A stretch of 64,000 nucleotides of DNA from Syngnathus acus (GCF_901709675.1 NC_051091.1:13550967-13614966); one strand, 5' to 3'; positions 22,201 to 33,060 are shown, numbered from the stretch's first letter. Numbers and translations: made by a program. The notes: generated from the letters alone by a model not told the origin.

Positions 22201-23042
22201 GGAGATGCACGCGCAACTTCAGCAACAAGATCATCAAGTGAGGCCACTTTGGCACGCGCGTCTTGCCGTTGGTTGGGTTGCGTGTGTGTGTGGGGTGACA
22301 GAGAGGGACGTGTCCCTGGGGGTTGGGCATGCCTGTGACGGAGATGTTGCCACAGCAATGACAAAAGCTAGGCTGGAAAATGCCAAAAGGTTGCCGCGTC
22401 CATCTCCCGGCAGAGCGTGTCCGGAGTGTCGCGTGCTCTCCGAGTTCGTCATCCCGTCGGTGTACTGGGTGGAGGAGCAGGACGACAAGGACAACCTCGT
22501 CGAGCTCTTCAAGTCCGGAGTCAGGTGGGTTTGGATCAGAGCCCGCGGCACCGCGGGCTTCGGCTGCGGCTTCAAAGGCCATCCCGTTAGCTGATTCGCT
22601 CACCCACCCACGCGCCTTTGTGCTGTGCGCAGCAAGAAGGCCTGCAAGTACTTTGACCAGGGCCGCGGCTCGTGTCCCTTTGGAGGAAAGTGCTTGTACC
22701 TCCACGCCTTCCCAGACGGAAGCCGAGCCGAGGCCGAGAAACCGCGCAAGCAGCTGAGCTCAGAGGGGAACATCCGGGTCAGCGCCCCTGTCGCTCTCGC
22801 TGTGAGCTCCTTTCAACGTGCCGTCCACTTCTTCTAAATAAACTATGACTTCTTCCCTCCAGTTCATGAACAGCGTGCGCTTGTGGGACTTCATCCAAGA
22901 GCGCGAGCAGCACCCGGCAGGCCCGCCACTGCCATCGCCCGACGACGACATGGCCGAGCTGCGGGAGCTCTTCATGCAGATGTCGGCGCCCAGCTACGAC
23001 GGGCCCGAGCCCGCCCCCGCCCCGGAGCGGCAGCCGCAGTAG
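19218..23042 (+). CDS. mkrn2: Makorin-2, CCCH/RING E3 ubiquitin ligase, ten exons
   Basis: Makorin-2 is a RING E3 ubiquitin ligase with CCCH zinc fingers. Exons are 19218-19243, 20563-20691, 20936-21054, 21463-21588, 21646-21821, 21886-21951, 22089-22237, 22414-22524, 22633-22777 and 22863-23042. Phases agree throughout and total 408 residues, against about 416 in mammals. The start MSTKQVTCR is characteristic of the family. CCCH fingers use C8/C16/C22/H26, C37/C45/C51/H55 and C149/C157/C163/H167. The makorin Cys-His block [11 protein letters not shown] follows, then the C3HC4 RING (from C216, [20 protein letters not shown] to CPEC), and a last finger in exon 9 ([19 protein letters not shown]). 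The C-terminal [12 protein letters not shown] and ELFMQMS favour MKRN2 over MKRN1. The exon 3 donor (AAG|GTCAAC) is weak but is the phase-correct choice. A SINE lies in intron 3. A 5-kb transposon nest abuts the 5' end. Confidence 0.95.
19244..20562 (+). other. MKRN2 intron 1
   Basis: AT-rich intron with a GTAAGC donor and a CGCCGCAG acceptor. I see no repeat shared with the rest of the window and no other gene. Confidence 0.7.
21099..21415 (+). mobile_element. tRNA-derived SINE, full length, in MKRN2 intron 3
   Basis: The head has an A-box-like TGGCCTAGTGGTAGAGTG and a B-box GGTTCAAACC, as expected for an internal RNA polymerase III promoter derived from a tRNA. The body runs from GGGTCATACCAAAGAC to a 3' end with repeated CTTTAAT. 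It starts 45 bases after the predicted exon 3 donor. Confidence 0.88.
22058..22079 (+). repeat. T22 homopolymer before MKRN2 exon 7
   Basis: Twenty-two consecutive T form the polypyrimidine tract, followed by GCTTTGGAG and then exon 7, so the acceptor is GAG rather than CAG. Confidence 0.85.
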
Positions 23043-23145
23043 AGGCCGGCAGTGATGACGTCAGCACCCCCCAATCTATTTATAGACGCTAGCAAACTCC
23101 TACTGGTGTGCGCCCTCTTTTATTCGTGCCGTTTGCCCCCATCCT

Positions 23146-23151
23146 AATAAA
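23146..23151 (+). terminator. MKRN2 polyadenylation signal
   Basis: AATAAA lies 104 bases past the stop codon, in CCTAATAAAAGAG. Confidence 0.8.
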
Positions 23152-23394
23152 AGAGATTTGCAGCCAGCCGCTTGTTGCTTTCTTTGCTTCTTGAGCCCAG
23201 CACTCCTTCCCGTTCCTTCTTTTGCTCTGCGCAGTAGCAACGGTGCTGCATCTTTCTCATGAGGGACGGCCGCTAGAACACCATCCTTCTATCTCGTTCC
23301 AGCTTGACAAGAAAGATCAAGGACGATGGTGTTCGTGTGGCGGCGGCGGCGCCGTTAACAGAAACAACACAACTAAATAAATACATCATGACAC
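23152..23394. other. MKRN2 downstream flank with imperfect hairpin
   Basis: GAACACCATCCTTCTATC at about 23276 and the opposite-strand match GATCAAGGACGATGGTGTTC at about 23315 form an imperfect stem around TTCCAGCTTGACAAGAA. It could be a small palindromic transposon end. No gene is seen. The RAF1 gene that lies tail-to-tail with MKRN2 in other vertebrates is not visible in this window. Confidence 0.4.
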
Positions 23395-23830
23395 ACACTG
23401 AGCATAATGGTCATATACGTAAGTACATGTTGGTCCGAATAAGGGCTCACAATTTTTCTATTTTTTCTTGAAGGCATCACCCTTGGTTGGCTTTCTTCTG
23501 CACACGTGTGCCTTGCTTGTCTCTGCCGTGCATGCTCTGGCCTCGCGTCTGCTGTAACTTTGATTGCCTTCCTGTCATTGACAGAGAGCAAAAATTTCAA
23601 ATTTTATAAAATAGTGATCGGACATAACAGTAGTGTGGGGTTGCCAAGCCTCGGGATAATATACCAGATCTAAAGTATTTCCATTTTTATGCGTTGCTGC
23701 CTGTATTCCCTGCATGAAACCGAATGTACCAATTATTGTCTGAAACGTCCCAGTCAGTGGTAAATTTTTATGAATATTAAAATCCCCAATAATTATTATC
23801 CACATGGGTCACCAGGTCAGCCACGAATTC
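23395..23830 (-). mobile_element. L2-like LINE endonuclease fragment
   Basis: The minus-strand frame 23805-23575 contains IIIIGDFNIHKNLPLTGTFQ, HKNGNTLDLVYYP and MSDHYFIKFEI. These are the GDFN, LDLV and SDH motifs of an AP-endonuclease domain. Nothing of the RT follows. Confidence 0.75.
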
Positions 23831-24102
23831 TGGAATTCTGGTCCAGAAAGCTAGAGTAAGCGCCAGGTGGATGGTACATAACAGTGAGATAAAACGACAG
23901 CAAGGCTGCGGATCGGACAACGAGGACTTAAATTTTTTTAAAATGCGTTAATCAAGCGAGTCTGAGATCAGAATCGGAGTTAAGGGCTACACCCCCACCC
24001 TTCTTACAAGGATGCGCAACATGCGAGCTCACAAAGTTTGGAGGTGAGGCCTCATTTAGTGACACCAATTCATTAGGTTTTGACAACGATAAAAACATAT
24101 AC

Positions 24103-24923
24103 AAGTTGCTACACGAAATAAAATATATCAAATTAACTATGTATAACATAAATAGTTAACCGCCACACGGCCCCAGGCACCGACGTCGACTTCCAGGCGT
24201 GTGGCGGCGTGGACTTCCATCCCCGGAGGTGGCACTTCCAGCCACGGAGATGGAAGAGAGCTCCATAGAATAGGACCGGGCGTGCGTAAAAGCCATGTCC
24301 GAGCCCCATCCACTGTCCCCGGACAGCCACCCGGCCGAGCGCTGGCCCCCGACTTCCATCCACGGAGGTGAAAGAGAGCTCCGTAGAGTAGGACCGGGCG
24401 TGCGTAAAAGCCATGTCCGAGCCCCATCCACCGTCCCCGGACAGCCACCCGGCCGAGCGCCGGCCCCAGACTTCCATCCACGGAGGTTAAAGAGAGCTCC
24501 GTAGAGGAGGACCGGGCGTGCGTAAAAGCCATAATAGTTTTTCAAACCTTCTGTGTCACTCCAAATTATTAAATCCTTCAAACTCTTCCTCCTCCGTGTC
24601 ACTTACAAACAAAGCCGCTAATGATGCCGGTAGTACGTGCGGCCCTTCGTCATCTTCGTCATCCCGTGATCAATCTTTGTCCTTTTTGTAAACAACCGCC
24701 ACGCTGCGCCGGGCTGCGCCGGGCTGCGCCGCGCTGCTGACGCCACTTGAAATTCAAATTACAGTAATCCCTTGCTACATCGCGGTTCGTTTATCGCGGT
24801 TTCACTTTTTTTTTTTTTTTTTGAAAGTCTTTGAAATAATTCCCATATAAGTCGCTCCTCAGTATAAGTCGCACCCCCACCCAAACTATGAAAAAAACGC
24901 GACTTATAGTCCGAAAATTACGG
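24103..24923 (-). repeat. Transposon-derived unit with 118-bp internal repeats, copy 1
   Basis: GACTTCCATCCACGGAGGT-type blocks recur at 118-bp spacing (for example 24351 and 24469), interleaved with GGACCGGGCGTGCGTAAAAG. The right end carries GGGATTACTGTAATTTG-type and CGACTTATAGTCCGAAAATT sequence ending at a TA, as in the MITE at 8074-8742. Minus-strand frames read GWKSGAGARPGGCPG-like repeats that are probably noncoding. The same unit restarts at 24926. Confidence 0.7.
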
Positions 24924-25716
24924 TACAAGTTGCTACACGAAATAAAATATATCAAATAACTATAACATAAATAGTTCACCGCCACACGGCCCCAAGCACC
25001 GGCCTCGACTTCCAGGCGTGTGGCGGCGTCGACTTCCATCCCCGAAGGTGGCACTTCCAGCCACGGAGGTGGAAGAGAGCTCCATAGAATAGGACTGGGC
25101 GTGCGTAAAAGCCATGTCCGAGCCCCATCCCCCGTCCCCGGACAGCCACCCGGCCGAGCGCCGGCCCCCGACTTCCATCCACGGAGGTGAAAGAGAGCTC
25201 CGTAGAGTAGGACCGGGCGTGCGTAAAAGCCATAATAGTTTTTCAAACCTTCTGTGTCACTCCAAACCATTAAATCCTTCAAACACTTCGTCCTCCGTGT
25301 CACTTACAAACAAAGCCGCTAATGATGCCGGTAGTATGTGGGGCCCTTCGTCATCTTCGTCATCCCGTGATCGAATCTTTGTCCTTTATGTAAACAACCG
25401 CCGCGCCGTGCCGCTGACGTCACTTGAAATTCAAATTACAGTAATCCCTTGCTACATCGTGGTTCGTTTATCGCGGTTTCTTTTTTTCATCCATCCATCT
25501 TCTTCCGCTTATCCGGGGTCGGGTCGCGGGGGCAGCAGCTTCAGGAGGGACTCCCAGACTTCCCTCTCCCCAGCCACTTCATCTAGCTCAGGGGTCACCA
25601 ACACGGTGCCCGCGGGCACCAGGTCGCCCGTGAGGACCGCATGAGTCGCCCGCAGGACTGTTCTAAAATTAGCTCAAATAGCGGCACTTGTCAGTGAGCT
25701 GCATCTAATTATTTTA

Positions 25717-26681
25717 CAGTCAAACCTCGGTTTTCGAACGTTCCGGTTCTCGAACAAATCGGAATTCGAACAAAAAATTCGAGATCGAACCTCGCGAGAG
25801 GAGCCGGGAGGACCCGAGAAAACCCGACCGCGCGGCCCGGATGCCGACTGACTCCGTTGTTATTGTATTTTCGTTACTTTGAGGATTGTATTAACCCCTA
25901 ATCATGCCTCCAAAGAAAGCAAGTGGGAGCAGTAAAGCCATCCTAAAACACAAAGACGCTCTTAAAGCAATGGGACAGTGAGCGCCCGGCGCGCTGCGGT
26001 TGCGCGATCGGACCGAATTAAGCTCCCTGCGCACTGAGGTCCACTTAAATTTTGGAAAGTACATCAGGACTTAACCACTTAACCAGCTCAGTGGCCTAGT
26101 GGTAGAGTGTCCGCCCTGAGACTGGAAGGTTGTGGGTTCAAACCCCGGCCAGGTCATACCAAAGACTATAAAAATGGGACCCATTGCCTCCCTGCTTGGC
26201 ACTCAGCATTAAGGGTTGGAATTGGGGGGTTAGATCACCAACTGATTCCCGAGCGCGGCACCGCTGCTGCTCACTGCTCCCCTCTCCCCCAGGGGATGGA
26301 TTAAAATCACACGAGGATGGGTTAAATGCAGAGGACAAATTTCACCACACCCAGATGTGTGTGTGACGATCATTGCGACTTTAACTTTAAAGATATTTTC
26401 TAAATTTCAGCGACGGCTCTGTCACAATAATGCGACCAGCGTGATGCAGTTGCGCGGTGGGCGACGCATTGCGGTTGCGCGTTCGGCGGTGCGCTGCAGT
26501 TGTGCGATCGGACAAATATGCGCAAATGAAAACATGCTTAAAAAAGGCGGGTTTTATTTCTTGAAACGGATTTAAAAAATTTCCATTATTTGTAATGGGA
26601 AAAATGGATTCGGAATTCGACCGATTCGCTCCTCGAACCGCCTTCTGGAACGGATTGTGGTCAAAAACCAAGGTTTGACTG
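25717..26681 (+). mobile_element. pogo/Tigger-like element inside the hAT
   Basis: The terminal repeats CAGTCAAACCTCGGTTTT and CAGTCAAACCTTGGTTTT (inverted) lie between TA dinucleotides at 25715-25716 and 26682-26683. At about 25904 a short frame encodes MPPKKASGSSKAILKHKDAL and then stops, resembling the start of a pogo/Tigger transposase. A SINE occupies 26083-26390. Confidence 0.82.
26083..26390 (+). mobile_element. tRNA-derived SINE, innermost element of the nest
   Basis: Nearly identical to the SINE at 21099-21415, with A-box TGGCCTAGTGGTAGAGTG, B-box GGTTCAAACC and a 3' end ACTTTAACTTTAAAG. Confidence 0.88.
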
Positions 26682-26883
26682 TATTTTTGCTATTCTTGTT
26701 AAAATCACACTTACATGTGAACTGGAAATGATAATAATAACACATAGTGAAAGCTAAATTGAGCAAATTGGCTATTTCAGAAGTGTGTGTCAAACTGGTA
26801 GCCCTTTGCCTTAATCAGTACCCAGGAAGTAGCTCTCAGTTTAAGAAAGGTTGGTGACCTCTGATCTAGCTCATCCCGGGGGA

Positions 26884-28794
26884 TCCCAAGGCGTTCCCAG
26901 GCCAGCTGAGAGACATAGTCTCTCCAGCGCGTCCTGGGTCGTCCCCGGGGTCTCCTACCGGTGGGACATGCCCGGAACACCTCCCCAGGGAGGCGTCCAG
27001 GAGGCATCCTGATGAGATGCCCGAGCCACCTCATCTGGCTCCTCTCAACGTGGAGGAGTAGCGACTCTACTCCGAGTCTCTCCCGGATGACCGAACTTCT
27101 CACCCTATCTCTAAGGGAGAGCCCGGACATCCTGCGGAGAAAACTCATTTCGGCCGCTTGTATCCGGGATCTCGTTCTTTCGGTCACGACCCATAGCTCG
27201 TGACCATAGGTGAGGGTAGGAGCGTAAATCGACCGGTAAATTGAGAGCTTTGCCTTTTGGCTCAGCTCTCTCTTTACCACGACGGACCGGTACAGAGTCC
27301 GCATTACTGCCGACGCTGCACCGATCCGCCTGTCGATCTTGCGCTCCATCCTCCCCTCACTCGTGAACAAGACCCCAAGATACTTAAACTCCTCCACTTG
27401 GGGCAGGATCTCATCCCCGATCTGGAGAGGGCATTCCACCCTTTTCCGATAGAGGACCATGGACTCGGATTTGGAGGTGCTGACCCTCATCCCGACCGCT
27501 TCACACTCGGCTGCGAACCGCTCCAGTGAGAGCTGGAGATCACGACTTGAAGAAGCCAACAGCACCACGTCGTCTGCAAAAAGCAGAGGCTGAGGTCCTC
27601 AAACCGGACACCCTCAACGCCTCGGCTGCGCCAAGAAATTCTGTCCATAAAAATTATGAACAGAATCGGTGACAAAGGGCAGCCTTGGCGGAGTCCAACC
27701 CTCACTGGGAACGAATCCGACTTACTGCCGGAAATGCGGACCAAACTCTGGCATCGGTGACACAGGGACCGAACCGCCCTTATCAGTTGGCTCGGTACCC
27801 CGTACTCCCGAAGTACCCCCCACAGAACCTCCCGAGGGACACGGTCGAACGCCTTCTCCAAGTCCACAAAACACACGTGGACTGGTTGGGCGAACTCCCA
27901 TGCACCCTCGAGGATCCTGCTGAGGGTGAAGAGCTGGTCCACTGTTCCACGGCCAGGACGAAAGCCACACTGTTCCTCCTGAATCCGAGGTTCGACCTCC
28001 CGACGGACCCTCCTCTCCAGCACCCCTGAATACACCTTACCAGGGAGGCTGAGGAGTGTAATTCCCCTGTAATTGGAACACACCCTCCGGTCCTTCTTAA
28101 AGAGGGGAACCACCACCCCAGTCTGCCAATCCAGAGGCACTGTCCCCGATGTCCACGCGATGTTGTAGAGACGTGTCAGCCATGACAGCCCCACAACATC
28201 CAGAGCCCTTAAGAAATCCGGGCGGATCTCATCCACCCCCGGGGCCTTGCCACCGAGGAGTTTTTTAACTACCTCAGTGACTTCGACCCCAGAGATTGGA
28301 GAGTCCGCCTCAGAGTCCCCAGGCCCTGCTTCCACAATGGAAGGCGTGTAGGTGGAATTGAGGAGGTCTTCGAAGTATTCTCCCCACCGACACACGACGT
28401 CCCGAGTCGAGGTCAGCAGCACGCCATCTCCACTGTAAACAGTGTTGACGTTGCACTGCTTCCCCCTCCTGAGACGCCGGATGGTGGACCAGAATTTCCT
28501 CGAAGCCGTCCAGAAGTCATTCTCCATGGCCTCGCCAAACTTTTCCCACGCCCGGGTTTTTGCCTCAGCAACCGCCGAAGCCGCGTTCCGCTTGGCCATC
28601 CGGTACCTGTCAGCTGCCTCCGGAGTCCCGCAGGCCAAAACGGTCCGATAGGACTCCTTCTTCAGCTTGACGGCATCCATTACCGCCGGTGTCCACCAGC
28701 GGGTTCGGGGATTGCCGCCACGACAGGCACCAATGACCTTACGGCCACAGCTCCGGTCGGTCGCCTCAACAATGGAGGCGGGAACAAGGTCCAC
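26884..28794 (-). pseudogene. Rex3 reverse transcriptase ORF, one frameshift
   Basis: RT blocks appear in order: VVKKLLGGKAPGVDEIRPDF, VVVPLFKKDRRVCSNYRGIT, EQCGFRPGRGTVDQLFTL, CFVDLEKAFDRVPREVLWGV and GLRQGCPLSPILFI. The frame is lost just before the catalytic FADD near 27580, where the plus-strand Rex3 fragment at 10217 is still open. It is regained for ASSSRDLQLSLERFAAECEA to LAWERLGIPRDELD. The defect falls at the active site, so this copy cannot make a working enzyme. Confidence 0.88.
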
Positions 28795-30560
28795 TCGGAC
28801 TCAATGTCCCCCGCCTCCCCCGGGACGTGGGAAAAGCTCTGCCGGAGGTGGGAGTTGAAGCTCTTCCTGACAGAGGATTCCGCCAGACGTTCCCAGCAGA
28901 CCCTCACAGAACGTTTGGGTCTGCCAGGTCGGACCGGCATCTTCCCCCACCATCGGAGCCAACCCACCACCAGGTGGTGATCAGTTGACAGCTCCGCCCC
29001 TCTCTTCGCCCGAGTGTCCAAAACATGCGGCCGCAAATCCGATGACAAAGTCGATCATCGAACTGCGGCCTAGGGTGTCCTGGTGCCAAGTGCACACATG
29101 GACACCCTTATGTTTGAACATGGTGTTCATTATAGAAAATCTGTGTCGAGCACAGAAGTCCAACAATAGAACACCGCTCGGGTTCAGATCGGGGGGGGGC
29201 GTTCCTCCCAATCACGCCCTTTCAGGTCTCACTGTCATTGCCCACGTGAGCATTGAAGTCACCCAGTAGAACGATGGAGTCCCCAGAAGGAGCGCTCTCC
29301 AGCACTTCCTCCAGGGACTCCAAAAAGGGTGGGTACTCTGAGCTGCCGTTTGGTGCATAGACACAAACAACAGTCAGGACCCGTCCCCCCACCTCTCGTT
29401 CACCGGGGTGAACCCCAATGTGCAGGCGCCCAGCCGGGGGGCAATAAGTATACCCACACCTGCTCGACGCCTCTCACCGTGGGCAACTCCAGAGTGGAAG
29501 AGAGTCCAGCCCCTCTCAAGAGGGCTTGTCCCGGAACCCAAACTGTGCGCGGAGGCAAGTCCGACTATATCTAGTCGGAACTTTTCTGCCTCGCACACCA
29601 GCTCGGGCTCCTTTCCAGCCAGAGAGGTGACATTCCCTGTCCCAAGAGCCAGCTTCTGCAGCCGGGGATCAGACCGCCAAGGTCCCTGCCTTTGGCCGCC
29701 GCCCAGCTTGCACTGCACCCGACCCCTTTGGCCCCTCCCACAGGTGGTGAGCCCATGGGAAGGGGGACCCACGTTTTCTTTTCGGGCTGTGCCCGGCCGG
29801 GCCCCATGGGCGAAGGCCCGGCCACCAGACGCTCGCCTTCGAGCCCCGCCTCCAGGCCTGGCTCCAGAGGGGGACCCCGGTGACCCGCGTCCGGGCGAGG
29901 GAAAACGGGATCCATTTATTTTTTTCTTCATAAGGGGCTAATGTGAGCCGTGCTTTGTCTGGCCCCTCACCTAGGACCCGTTTGCCATGGGTGACCCTAC
30001 CAGGGGCATGAAGCCCCAGACAACATGGCTCCTAGGATCATAGGGGCACGCAAACCCCTCCACCACGATAAGGTGACGACTCACGGAGGGGTTTATTTTT
30101 TTATTTTTTTTTATTTTGAAAATTTGTGAAAAAATTCACATATAAGTCGCTCCTCAGTATAAGTCGCCCCTCCACCCAAACTATGAAAAAAAACGCGACT
30201 TATAGTCCGAAAAAGACAGTATTTATGGGCCGCATGCACTGTCAAATTGAATAAAAAAAAATCATGAAACTTGAAACTGTAATTCCTCCTATTACCAAAA
30301 GGTAGCCCCTCTCCGCTCATTTCTGCCATGGCGACTGCAAAGAAAATGAGGAAAGTTGACATTGAGGGCCGTTGCTTTCGATAAAAATGGGAATTACAAT
30401 ACTTCTTCACTGAAAATCAAGGCAATTGTGTTTGTCTAATTAGTGTGAAGGCGAAATCTCAATGGGTTTTGCTTCTGATAGCACGTTTTAACCTTACGGC
30501 GAAGCGGAGCGCAGTTGCTTTCTAATGGTGCGAGATTTTCATGCCATGTAGTTGTAAATA

Positions 30561-32387
30561 CAGTGCCTTGGGAAAGTATTCGGCCCCCTTGAACCTTTCA
30601 ACATTTCGCGACATTTCAGGCTTCAAACATAAAGATATCAAAGTTAAATTTTTTGTCAAGAATCAACAACAAGTGGGACACAATCGTGAAGTGGAACAAA
30701 ATTTATTGGATAATTTAAACTTTTTTAACAAATAAAAAACTGAAAAGTGGGGCGTGCAATATTATTCGGCCCCTTTACTTTCAGTGCAGCAAACTCACTC
30801 CAGAATTTCAGTGAGGATCTTTGAATGATCCAATGTTGTCCTAAATGACTGATGATGCCATTTTTAGGGTGCGTATTATACATGGGGGCGCATTATACAT
30901 GGAAAAAACGGTAATTTAAAGTTTTTTAACAAATAAAAAACTGAAAAGTGGGGCGTGCAATATTATTCGGCCCCCTTGCGCTAATACTTTGTAGCGCCAC
31001 CTTTTGCTGCAATTACAGCTGCAAGTCGCTTGGGGTATGTCTCTATCAGTTTTGCACATCGAGAGACTGGAATTCTTGCCCATTCTTCCTTGCAAAACAG
31101 CTCGAGCTCAGTGAGGTTGGATGGAGAGCGTTTGTGAACAGCAGTCTTCAGCTCTTTCCACAGATTCTCGATTGGATTCAGGTCTGGACTTTGACTTGGC
31201 CATTCTAACACCTGGATACGTCTATTTGTGAACCATTCCATTGTAGATTTGGCTTTATGTTTTGGATCATTGTCCTGTTGGAAGATAAATCTCCGTCCCA
31301 GTCTCAGGTCTTTTGCAGACTCCAACAGGTTTTCTTCCAGAATGGTCCTGTATTTGGCTCCATCCATCTTCCCATCAATTTTAGCCATCTTCCCTGTCAC
31401 TGCTGAAGAAAAGCAGGCCCAAACCATGATGCTGCCACCACCATGTTTGACAGTGGGGATGGTGTGTTCAGGGTGATGAGCTGTGTTGCTTTTACGCCAA
31501 ACATATCGTTTTGCATTGTGGCCAAAAAGTTCGATTTTGGTTTCATCTGACCAGAGCACCTTCTTCCACGTGTTTGGTGTGTCTCCCAGGTGGCTTGTGG
31601 CAAACTTTAAACGAGACTTTTTATGGATATCTTTGAGAAATGGCTTTCTTCTTGCCACTCTTCCATAAAGGCCAGATTTGTGCAGTGCACGACTGTGTTG
31701 TCCTATGGACAGACTCTCCCACCTCAGCTGTAGTTATCTGCAGTTCATCCAGAGTGATCATGGGCCTCTTGGCTGCATCTCTGATCAGTCTTCTCCTTGT
31801 TTGAGATGAAAGTTTGGAGGGACGGCCGGGTCTTGGTAGATTTGCAGTGGTCTGATACTCCTTCCATTTCAATATAATTGCTTGCACAGTGCTCCTTGAG
31901 ATGTTTAAAGCTTGGGAATCTTTTTGTATCCAAATCCGGCTTTAAACTTCTCCACAACAGTATCTCGGACCTGCCTGGTGTGTTCCTTTGTCTTCATGGT
32001 TCTCTCTGCGCTTTAACAGAACCCTGAGACTATCAAAGAGCAGGTGCATTTATACGGAGACTTGATTACACACAGTTGCATTCTATTTATCATCATCAGT
32101 CATTTAGGACAACATTGGATCATTCAAATATCCTCACTGAACTTCTGGAGTGAGTTTGCTGCACTGAAAGTAAAGGGGCCGAATAATATTGCACGCCCCA
32201 CTTTTCAGTTTTTTATTTGTTAAAAAAGTTTAAATTATCCAATAAATTTCGTTCCACTTCACGATTGTGTCCCACTTGTTGTTGATTCTTGACAAAAAAT
32301 GTAAATTTTATATCTTTATGTTTGAAGCCTGAAATGTGGCGAAATGTTGAAAGGTTCAAGGGGGCCGAATACTTTCGCAAGGCACTG
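30561..32387 (-). mobile_element. Tc1-like DNA transposon with long terminal inverted repeats
   Basis: The ends CAGTGCCTTGGGAAAGTATT and CAGTGCCTTGCGAAAGTATT (inverted) lie between TA at 30559-30560 and 32388-32389. The terminal repeats extend for more than 200 bases. Within the left arm, 30700-30780 is duplicated at 30910-30975 around a fragment of the CATTATACATGG MITE (30855-30912). Minus-strand coding starts near 31998 with several one-base shifts in the N-terminal helix-turn-helix region. The catalytic part is open at 31658-30981. Confidence 0.9.
30981..31658 (-). pseudogene. Tc1 transposase, catalytic domain open
   Basis: The 225-residue frame has KKVLWSDETKIELFG (first Asp), IFQQDNDPKHKAKSTMEWF (second Asp) and LEWPSQSPDLNPIENLWKEL (Glu), giving the DD34E spacing of Tc1 enzymes, and ends AAKGGATKY. 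The upstream DNA-binding half lies in 31957-31621 with LPRPGRPSKLSSQTRRRLIR but is split over two or three frames, so the gene is inactive as it stands. Confidence 0.88.
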
Positions 32388-32488
32388 TATATTAAAAATA
32401 CAGAATTTCAGAATGGCGCAAAATTGCGTCATACCAAGCGACACAGCACAGGCGAGTTGTAAACAAACAGGTGTGTGAGTGACGGGCC

Positions 32489-33060
32489 ATGGATTCAAAA
32501 GGCAAAAAGAGAAAGATTGCCGATGAGAACAGAGGGTTTAAGAAAGAATGGACTCAACTATTTGCTTTCATTGCCAATGCTGAATGTTTGATTTGCAATG
32601 AGAAGTTGTCAAATATAACAAGAAGAACAATTTGGAGCGACATTTTCAGCTAAAGCATGCTAAATTTGCTGCCGCTCACCCAGTTGGAACTGAGAGGAAA
32701 GTTGCAATTTGAGGAACGAAAAAACAGTTTCAAGAAGTGGATTGCATCTCCAAACTCTATTACTGCTGCAAGTTTTGTTGCAGCCCGGGAGATAAAGCGC
32801 GGAAAACCATTCACTGATGGCGAGTACATGAAGGATTCATTCGTTAAAATATCAGAGTGCCTATTTTCGGACTTCAAAAACAAAACCGAGATCATTCAGA
32901 AAATTAAAGACATGCCTCTCTCCACAAAAACAGTGAAGGAAATGGTCATTTGAATGGCAAACAATATCACCGATCAGCAAATCAAGGACATTGAAGGAAT
33001 GGGTTCGAAATACAAAAAGTCCTGCCTAGCTACAAAAACAGATATGCTCAAACCTCATTG
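32489..33060 (+). pseudogene. hAT-type BED-finger protein fragment (GTF2IRD2/ZBED-like), frameshifted
   Basis: It starts MDSKGKKRKIADENRGFKKE with EWTQLFAFIANAECLICNEK, the first half of a BED zinc finger. After a frameshift near 32605 it reads KKNNLERHFQLKHAKFAAAH, supplying the His pair. It shifts again near 32690 into KNSFKKWIASPNSITAASFV and continues to VKEMVI, where TGA at 32951 interrupts ANNITDQQIKDI. A tail ends near 33060. The catalytic hAT core is missing. It resembles hAT transposases related to GTF2IRD2 and EPM2AIP1-type host genes. Confidence 0.7.

Larger units (their letters stand above)
25589..26873. mobile_element. hAT element inside Rex3
   Basis: The ends CAGGGGTCACCAAC and CAGAGGTCACCAACC (read inward) are inverted, with the 8-bp duplication ATCTAGCT at 25581-25588 and 26874-26881. 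Removing it rejoins the Rex3 C-terminal coding sequence. It encodes no transposase and hosts a Tigger-like element. Confidence 0.88.
25486..30092 (-). mobile_element. Rex3 (RTE-clade) LINE, near full length, with hAT insert
   Basis: The element reads right to left. A 5' region (30092-29940) precedes an endonuclease ORF broken by frameshifts (LALGTGNVTSLAGKEPELVC near 29600; SDH and GDFN-type blocks scattered over 29250-28900). The RT ORF spans 28794-27560, shifts frame near 27580, and continues to 26884. After the hAT insert (25589-26873) the last codons DEVAGEREVWESLLKLLPPR lie at about 25588-25520, then stop and a (GGAT)n tail. RTE-type LINEs typically end in such short repeats. The sequence around CGGTGACAAAGGGCAGCC (27667) and ACCACCACCCCAGTCTGCCA (28107) matches my memory of the conserved Rex3 stretch used for PCR surveys in fish. 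Confidence 0.9.
24926..30222. mobile_element. Second copy of the unit, split by a Rex3 LINE
   Basis: The left part (24926-25485) repeats 24103-24790. The right part (30093-30222) supplies the expected TATAAGTCGCTCCTCAG and CGACTTATAGTCCGAAAAAG terminus. Between them sits the complete Rex3 nest. The copy therefore predates Rex3 insertion. Confidence 0.75.

Noticed and set aside
22013-22594. 193-codon plus-strand frame in MKRN2
   Set aside because: It runs across intron 7 in the wrong frame relative to the RING and CPEC-containing exons.
23152-24100. RAF1 tail-to-tail partner of MKRN2
   Set aside because: Expected from synteny in other vertebrates, but no kinase-domain sequence appears on either strand; only a LINE fragment is present.
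24133-24602. Overlapping minus-strand frames rich in Gly, Arg and Trp repeats
   Set aside because: They arise from the 118-bp GC-rich repeat in all frames; three overlapping frames with the same repeat argue against a real protein.
29408-29941. 177-codon plus-strand frame
   Set aside because: Opposite-strand shadow of the Rex3 endonuclease region.
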